Source: Anaerolineales bacterium
Lineage (GTDB): Bacteria > Chloroflexota > Anaerolineae > Promineifilales > Promineifilaceae
DNA: 10,354 bases
Direction: 5' to 3'
Assembly (NCBI GenBank): GCA_020432595.1
Contig: JAGQGA010000084.1
Location: 2,571 to 12,924, forward strand
The translations under genes were made by a program, and so were the position numbers. The notes beneath the pieces are model-generated. The model saw nothing but the letters and a program-made list of their open reading frames with translations. It had not been told where the DNA came from and did not search any database. Shown here piece by piece: positions 6,480 through 10,354 of the stretch. The first letter of the stretch is position 1. Each line of letters starts with the position of its first letter.

Positions 6480-7766
6480 GTGACGGAAAAGTCTTCACGT
6501 TTGCCTGGGTTTTACCAATTATCGCTTGAACAACGGCTAGAGATGGTGGCCGACTGGGCAGGGCTGACCGCAGAGGAATGCCAGCACCTGTCCCACATTG
6601 GCCTGCCGGCCAGCCAGGCAGACAAAATGATTGAGAATACGCTGGGGACATTTGAGCTGCCGCTGGGGATTGCCGTGAACTTTCTGGTTAACGGGCGCGA
6701 CTATTTGATTCCTATGGCCGTCGAAGAACCCAGCGTGCTGGCTGCCGTCAGCCACGCCGCCAAACTCATTCGTGAGGGGGGCGGTTTCCACACCTCATCT
6801 ACCGATCCGGTGATGATCGGCCAGATTCAGGTGCTTGATATTCCCGACATGGAAGCGGCGATGGTGGCGTTGGCGGCTAACAAACAACGGCTGATGGACG
6901 AGGCCAATGCGTGCAGCCAAAGCATTGTCAAGCGGGGGGGCGGGGCGCGGGATATTGAAATACGGCCGTTTCCAGAAACGGCCGTTGGCTCCATGCTCGT
7001 CGTCCACCTGCTCTACGACACCCGCGATGCTATGGGAGCCAACGCCATCAACACCGCCGTCGAAGCCATCGCCCCGCTAGTGGCTGACCTGACCGACGGC
7101 CGTACCAATCTCCGCATCCTTTCCAACCTCACTGACCGGCGGCTGGCAACCGCCCGCTGCACCATTCCCGCCGCCGCTCTTGCCAAACACGGCATTTCCG
7201 GCCACGAAGCGGCACAGTTTATTGCCGAGGCCAACGAATTTGCCGTGGTTGACCCGTACCGGGCGGCAACCCACAACAAGGGGATTATGAACGGGATTGA
7301 TGCGGTTTGTTTGGCAACGGGCAACGATTGGCGGGCGATTGAGGCGGGGGCTCATGCGTATGCGGCCAGAAACGGCCGTTATTCCGCCCTCACCGACTGG
7401 CATGTAGACGCAAACGGCGACCTCTATGGCGAAATCACCTTGCCCATGGCCGTTGGTATCGTTGGCGGAGCTACCAAAGTTCACCCCGCTGCCAAAGTTG
7501 CCCTCAAAATCCTCGGCGTAGACTCTGCCGCCGAACTGGGTGAAGTGATGGCCTGTGTGGGGCTGGCGCAAAATTTGGCCGCCATCAAAGCTCTCGCCAC
7601 CGTCGGCATCCAAAAAGGCCACATGCGGATGCACGCCCGCCAGGTCGCCCTCGCCGCCGGAGCCACCGACGGCCAGGTGCAGCGCATCGCTGACCTGCTT
7701 GTGCAAGAACAAAACATTCGCGTTGACCGCGCAAAGGAACTTTTGTCAGTAATCAGTAATCGGTAA
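6480..7766 (+). CDS. mvaA: Hydroxymethylglutaryl-CoA reductase, class II
   Basis: This 428-residue enzyme interconverts HMG-CoA and mevalonate with NAD(P)H. It is class II: ENTLGTFELPLGIAVNF (52-68), VEEPSV with Glu83, the dinucleotide motif DAMGAN (183-188), HNKGIMNGIDAV with Lys267, GNDWRA with Asp283, and GHMRMHAR with His381. These fall at the same residue numbers as the catalytic Glu83, Lys267, Asp283 and His381 known from the Pseudomonas mevalonii enzyme, and length is the same as that enzyme. The start is GTG 6480, with GGAGGA at 6464-6469. The last residues, SVISNR, and the stop codon are encoded by the heptamer repeat that follows. It leads a + strand set with HMG-CoA synthase and a thiolase-like gene, so it probably works in the biosynthetic direction despite belonging to the class first known from mevalonate degradation. 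It contains paired palindromes at 6961 and 6977 and one at 7371. Confidence 0.96.
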   Translation: MTEKSSRLPGFYQLSLEQRLEMVADWAGLTAEECQHLSHIGLPASQADKMIENTLGTFELPLGIAVNFLVNGRDYLIPMAVEEPSVLAAVSHAAKLIREGGGFHTSSTDPVMIGQIQVLDIPDMEAAMVALAANKQRLMDEANACSQSIVKRGGGARDIEIRPFPETAVGSMLVVHLLYDTRDAMGANAINTAVEAIAPLVADLTDGRTNLRILSNLTDRRLATARCTIPAAALAKHGISGHEAAQFIAEANEFAVVDPYRAATHNKGIMNGIDAVCLATGNDWRAIEAGAHAYAARNGRYSALTDWHVDANGDLYGEITLPMAVGIVGGATKVHPAAKVALKILGVDSAAELGEVMACVGLAQNLAAIKALATVGIQKGHMRMHARQVALAAGATDGQVQRIADLLVQEQNIRVDRAKELLSVISNR

Positions 7767-7830
7767 TCAGTAAACAGTTTGTGAACTGTTTACTGTCTAC
7801 TGATTACTGATTACTGGTCACTGATTACTG
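7747..7830. repeat. 84-nt inverted repeat of twelve heptamers
   Basis: Twelve consecutive 7-nt units fill 7747-7830 without a break. CAGTAAT-type units occupy the left (7747, 7754, with variants at 7761 and 7768) and its reverse complement ATTACTG the right (7803, 7810, 7824, with variants between). Arms 7747-7779 and 7784-7816 can form a stem of 33 positions with two mismatches and one G-T pair around a TGTG loop; the inner 12 bp are perfect. The reductase stop codon (7764-7766) lies inside the third unit, and the array ends 2 nt before an ATG at 7833. There is no T-run, so it may be an mRNA stability or attenuation element rather than a standard terminator. Confidence 0.9.
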
Positions 7831-7862
7831 AAATGGACGGATATAGACCAGAAGATGGATTG

Positions 7863-8909
7863 ATGAAACCTGATAAGGAAGTGGGCATCGTGGGTTATGG
7901 TGCCTACGTGCCGCGCTATCGGTTGCCAGCAACGGCCGTTTCCCAAATGTGGACTGACGGCGAAGGCGGCACCCCGATCAAAGAAAAAGCTGTGAATGGC
8001 CTCGACGAAGACGTGATTACCATGTCGGTCGAAGCCGCCCGCAACACTTTGTTGCGAGCGCAGATTAACCCCCAACATATTCGTGCCGTTTGGATTGGCA
8101 GCGAGAGCCATCCCTACGCTGTCAAACCCAGCAGCACCATCGTCGCCGAAGCCATCGGTGCCGTTCCCAACACCCTCGGTGCCGACTGGGAATTTGCCTG
8201 CAAGGCGGGCACGGAAGCAATGCAGGCGGCCATGGGTGTAGTTGGCTCCGGCATGGCGCGGTATGCTATGTCTATCGGCATGGACACCGCCCAAGGCCGC
8301 CCCGGCGACGCGCTGGAATACACCGCCGCCGCTGGTGGCGCGGCCGTTCTCATTGGCCCCGCCGCCGAATCCGTTGCCATCATCAACGGCTCCTACTCCT
8401 ACGTCACCGATACCCCCGACTTTTGGCGGCGTGCTCACGCCACCTACCCCTCCCACGGCGACCGCTTCACCGGTGAACCCGCCTACTTTAAGCATGTCAC
8501 CAGTGCCGCCCGCGCCATGATGGAAGCCATGGGAACCACCTCGGCTGACTACGATTGGGCCGTGTTTCACCAGCCCAACGCCAAATTCCCGCAGCGTGCT
8601 GCCCAAGAACTCGGCTTTTCCGCCGAGCAAATTGCCCCCGGTCTGCTCAGCCCGCGCATTGGCAACACCTATTCTGGCTCTTCTATCATTGGCCTTACCG
8701 CCATTTTGGACATAGCTCAGCCCGGCGACCGCATTCTCATGGTCAGCTACGGCTCCGGCTCCGGCTCCGATGCCTTTGACCTGACCGTAACCGAGCGACT
8801 GCTGGAAGTGCGTGACCGCGCCCCCAGCACCGAAACCTACATCGCCCGTCGCACGGAAATTGATTACGCTACGTATACGCGGTTTAGAGAAAAGATTAAG
8901 ATGAACTAA
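7863..8909 (+). CDS. Hydroxymethylglutaryl-CoA synthase, archaeal type
   Basis: This 348-residue enzyme condenses acetyl-CoA with acetoacetyl-CoA to HMG-CoA. It has the short archaeal-type layout: [16 protein letters not shown] (7-22), [14 protein letters not shown] with Glu81, [12 protein letters not shown] with nucleophile Cys113, [10 protein letters not shown] with His236, GNTYSGSS (267-274) and [11 protein letters not shown] (295-305). Length agrees with archaeal members (about 345-350). The start is ambiguous. ATG 7863 places the conserved core a few residues in and gives the family length; ATG 7833 would add ten residues with codons unlike the rest of the gene and begins right at the end of the heptamer array. 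Neither has a good ribosome site. In archaea this enzyme forms a complex with a thiolase and a DUF35 protein; the thiolase-like gene is next here, and no DUF35 gene is seen in the window. Confidence 0.93.
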   Translation: MKPDKEVGIVGYGAYVPRYRLPATAVSQMWTDGEGGTPIKEKAVNGLDEDVITMSVEAARNTLLRAQINPQHIRAVWIGSESHPYAVKPSSTIVAEAIGAVPNTLGADWEFACKAGTEAMQAAMGVVGSGMARYAMSIGMDTAQGRPGDALEYTAAAGGAAVLIGPAAESVAIINGSYSYVTDTPDFWRRAHATYPSHGDRFTGEPAYFKHVTSAARAMMEAMGTTSADYDWAVFHQPNAKFPQRAAQELGFSAEQIAPGLLSPRIGNTYSGSSIIGLTAILDIAQPGDRILMVSYGSGSGSDAFDLTVTERLLEVRDRAPSTETYIARRTEIDYATYTRFREKIKMN

Positions 8910-8914
8910 AAGGC

Positions 8915-8984
8915 GATTAGAGATTAGAGATTAGAGATTGTGACCCTTCACCAATCTCCAATCTCCAATCCCCAATCCCCAATC
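8915..8984. repeat. Heptamer-phased inverted repeat before the thiolase-like gene
   Basis: Ten consecutive 7-nt units fill this spacer. GATTAGA is repeated three times at 8915, 8922 and 8929, and TCCAATC or CCCAATC units occupy 8957-8984. Left and right units are complementary at six of seven positions, so a long imperfect hairpin is possible. The array ends 9 nt before the ATG at 8994. Its right half is open in the thiolase frame back to a GTG at 8940, which creates a false N-terminal extension. Confidence 0.85.
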
Positions 8985-8993
8985 TCCCTTATC

Positions 8994-10145
8994 ATGACAA
9001 ACGTATCAATCATTGGCCTCGGCCAAACAGATGTAAAAGAACATTGGCAAACGTCGCTGCGCCATTTGGCGTGGTATGCCATTGAAGCGGCGTTGGACAA
9101 TGCCCATATCAATAAAGTAGACGGCATTTTTGTTGCCAACATGCTGGCTGGCCCTCTCAGCGGACAGCAGCATTTGGGGGCACTCATTGCCGATTTTTCC
9201 GGGCTGCGTGGCGTGGAAGCGGTGACGGTGGAAGCCGCCGACGCTTCCGGCGGAGCCGCGCTGCGTCAGGCGGTGATGGCGGTGCAAAGCGGCCTTATGG
9301 AAACGGCACTGGTTGTTGGCGTGGAAAAGATGACCGATCTGGTTGGTTCTCCCGTCACCTCTGCCTTGGCGCTGGCGCTTGATGCTGACTATGAAACGGT
9401 TCACGGCATGACCCCAGCCGCTGTCGGAGCACTGCTGATGCGCCGCTATATGTACGAATATGGGGTGCAGGTGGCCGATTTTGCTGGCTTTAGCGTCAAC
9501 GCCCACGCCAACGGTGCGGTTAATCCGCTGGCGATGTTCCGTAACAAGCTGCGGGCTGACCGTTTTGCCTCGGCTCCGCTGGTGGCTGACCCGGTGACGC
9601 TATTTGATGCTGCCCCCACGGGCGACGGCGCGGCGGCGGTCATTGTGACCAACTATGAACGGGCGCAAGATATGGTGCCGCAGCCGATTCGCATTGCTGG
9701 TTCGGCCATTGCCACCGACACGCTGGCAATTCATGACCGCAAGGAGATGCTGTGGCTGGCGGCAGCGCAAAAGAGCGCGGCCAAGGCAATGACGGCGGCG
9801 GGCGTGAGCCACGACGATATTGATGTGCTGGAACTGCATGACGCCTTTACGGTGCTGGCGGCGTTGTCGCTGGAGGCCATCGGCTTTGCCGAACGGGGTG
9901 AAGGGTGGAAGTTGGCGCGGGATGGGGAGATTGGCAGAAACGGCCGTATTCCCATCAGCACCTTTGGTGGTCTGAAAGCGCGGGGCAACCCCGGTGGCGC
10001 AACCGGCGTTTACCAAATTGTGGAAGTGGCGCGGCAGCTTCGCGGTGAAGCCGGTGACAACCAAGTGTCTGGGGCAACGATTGGTATGGCGCAATGTTTG
10101 GGAAGCGCAGGCGCAACGGCCGTTACGCATGTGTTGAGCAAGTAA
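8994..10145 (+). CDS. Thiolase-like protein (archaeal acetyl-CoA acetyltransferase type) with altered active site
   Basis: This 383-residue protein has the thiolase fold of the archaeal/SCP2-related type: VSIIGLGQTDV at the start, GVEKMTD (109-115), LHDAF with His282, GGLKARGNPGGATGVYQ (325-341) and AQCLGS with Cys368. In archaea this partner makes acetoacetyl-CoA and passes it to HMG-CoA synthase. Two residues differ from the catalytic pattern. The position normally held by the nucleophilic Cys in a CxSG motif is Asp83 (EAADASGGAAL), and the His of the usual GHP is Asn332 (GNP). Activity as a standard thiolase is therefore doubtful; a structural or altered-chemistry role is possible. The ATG at 8994 was preferred because upstream in-frame codons from GTG 8940 are translated repeat. 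No ribosome site is visible. It follows the HMG-CoA synthase gene by 84 bp, and its stop codon overlaps the next repeat. Confidence 0.88.
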   Translation: MTNVSIIGLGQTDVKEHWQTSLRHLAWYAIEAALDNAHINKVDGIFVANMLAGPLSGQQHLGALIADFSGLRGVEAVTVEAADASGGAALRQAVMAVQSGLMETALVVGVEKMTDLVGSPVTSALALALDADYETVHGMTPAAVGALLMRRYMYEYGVQVADFAGFSVNAHANGAVNPLAMFRNKLRADRFASAPLVADPVTLFDAAPTGDGAAAVIVTNYERAQDMVPQPIRIAGSAIATDTLAIHDRKEMLWLAAAQKSAAKAMTAAGVSHDDIDVLELHDAFTVLAALSLEAIGFAERGEGWKLARDGEIGRNGRIPISTFGGLKARGNPGGATGVYQIVEVARQLRGEAGDNQVSGATIGMAQCLGSAGATAVTHVLSK

Positions 10146-10195
10146 CAGGTAACAAGTGGCAGGTCACAAGCAATCTTTACCTGCTGCTTGTTACC
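10140..10195. repeat. Heptamer-phased inverted repeat after the thiolase-like gene
   Basis: Eight 7-nt units fill 10140-10195, including AAGTAAC, AGGTAAC, AAGTGGC and AGGTCAC on the left and TGTTACC on the right. Arms 10148-10164 and 10179-10195 can pair over 17 positions with two G-T pairs around a 14-nt loop. The first unit contains the thiolase stop codon TAA (10143-10145). No T-run follows, so it is not a typical intrinsic terminator, though it may mark the 3' end of the block. Confidence 0.8.
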
Positions 10196-10354
10196 CGCAA
10201 AACTGCCCAAAAAGCACGTTTTCAGCTTGTACAACCTGTCTAATGGCATAAGGCTTTGATAGCTTTTGACAGGATTTTTGCTCTCACTGGCAGTGAATGA
10301 GAGAAAAGATGTGGATAATACCCAACTGAAATTAATCTGAGGCGGCGATTTGAT
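10196..10354. other. Noncoding tail with a possible next gene start at the window edge
   Basis: No gene is readable here. Features seen are the repeated TAGCTTTTGACAG at 10260-10272, containing a consensus-like TTGACA at 10266-10271, and a 13-nt palindrome TCACTG-G-CAGTGA at 10284-10296. A GATAAT lies at 10314-10319, too far from TTGACA to form a normal promoter with it. GAGG at 10339-10342 lies 10 nt before AT at 10353-10354, so a + strand gene could begin with an ATG cut by the window end. Confidence 0.35.

Larger units (their letters stand above)
708..10124. repeat. Dispersed palindrome AACGGCCGTT, 13 exact copies
   Basis: Exact copies begin at 708, 1282, 1939, 2361, 3576, 3607, 3831, 4411, 5962, 6977, 7371, 7931 and 10115. 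Copies with one mismatch begin at 1856, 2766, 3299, 6961 and 9949. Twelve exact copies lie in genes on both strands and one (4411) lies between divergent genes. The motif is translated in different frames: as Thr-Ala-Val in most copies, Arg-Pro-Leu/Phe at 708 and 3607, and Asn-Gly-Arg at 7371. That points to a constraint on DNA rather than on protein. The core CGGCCG is the EagI recognition sequence. The pattern resembles the HIP1 palindrome of cyanobacteria in kind, but the sequence is different. Function is unknown. Confidence 0.9.

Noticed and set aside
7077..7712. A 211-codon open frame on the - strand, opposite the HMG-CoA reductase gene
   Set aside because: No recognisable domain or ribosome site, and it lies wholly inside a gene whose catalytic residues match a characterised enzyme.
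7747..7830. Possible CRISPR array in the regular repeats
   Set aside because: Units are 7 nt with no spacers between them and are arranged as an inverted repeat, unlike CRISPR repeats of about 25-40 nt with unique spacers.
7818..8630. A 270-codon open frame on the - strand, opposite the HMG-CoA synthase gene
   Set aside because: Its translation is Gly-rich and repetitive with no family motif, and the + strand gene has a full set of catalytic motifs. It is an antisense shadow produced by the C-rich wobble positions.
8940..8993. N-terminal extension of the thiolase-like protein from GTG 8940
   Set aside because: The extra residues are translated heptamer repeat, and the conserved thiolase start begins just after ATG 8994.
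10148..10195. Intrinsic terminator after the thiolase-like gene
   Set aside because: The 17-position stem is strong but is followed by CGCAAAACTG rather than a T-run, so I list it as a repeat only.

Overview
The window is a bacterial chromosomal segment with tightly packed genes: seven on the + strand (ribosomal protein L19, a peptidase C26 amidohydrolase, glutamate racemase, an M14-type deacylase, a hybrid histidine kinase and a three-gene mevalonate block is counted below) plus one on the - strand. In total there are nine protein genes: rplS, C26 hydrolase, murI, M14-family hydrolase, metallophosphoesterase (-), hybrid sensor kinase, class II HMG-CoA reductase, archaeal-type HMG-CoA synthase and a thiolase-like protein. 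I see no rRNA, tRNA, CRISPR array, transposase or phage gene. The mix of bacterial L19 and MurI with a mevalonate entry module of archaeal type, plus cyanobacteria-like short repeats in a non-cyanobacterial gene set, makes me lean to a Chloroflexota (Anaerolineae-like) genome. That is an inference from gene content, not a demonstrated assignment.

Layout. 1-650: a terminator from an upstream gene, a promoter carrying a strong palindrome, rplS and its terminator. 652-3462: C26 hydrolase, then murI and the M14 hydrolase; the last two overlap by 22 bp and are probably co-translated. 3463-4543: a convergent hairpin, the leftward metallophosphoesterase, and a divergent promoter region. 4544-6343: a GAF/HisKA/HATPase/REC hybrid kinase closed by a strong terminator. 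6344-10195: HMG-CoA reductase, HMG-CoA synthase and thiolase-like genes in one orientation, separated by 84-96 bp spacers that consist almost entirely of heptamer repeats. 10196-10354: noncoding DNA ending in what looks like the Shine-Dalgarno region of a next gene.

How the genes work together. HMG-CoA synthase condenses acetyl-CoA with acetoacetyl-CoA, and class II HMG-CoA reductase interconverts HMG-CoA and mevalonate, so the last block points to isoprenoid precursor metabolism. The thiolase-like partner has Asp where the nucleophilic Cys is expected and Asn where the His of the GHP motif is expected, so its catalytic role is doubtful. MurI supplies D-glutamate for peptidoglycan; the C26 and M14 hydrolases beside it could act on small amide or acyl-amino-acid substrates, but nothing fixes their substrates.

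The strongest unexplained signals are at the DNA level. The 10-bp palindrome AACGGCCGTT occurs 13 times exactly, where about 0.01 copies would be expected by chance with equal base frequencies. It appears in several reading frames and in genes on both strands. By hand count, the 50 bases to its left are G-rich (214 G, 103 C over 12 sites) and the 50 bases to its right are C-rich (214 C, 121 G), so the motif marks local reversals of GC skew. Separately, most intergenic spacers are built of strictly 7-nt-phased units arranged as inverted repeats. Each spacer has its own unit sequence, and the units supply stop codons or abut start codons of the flanking genes.
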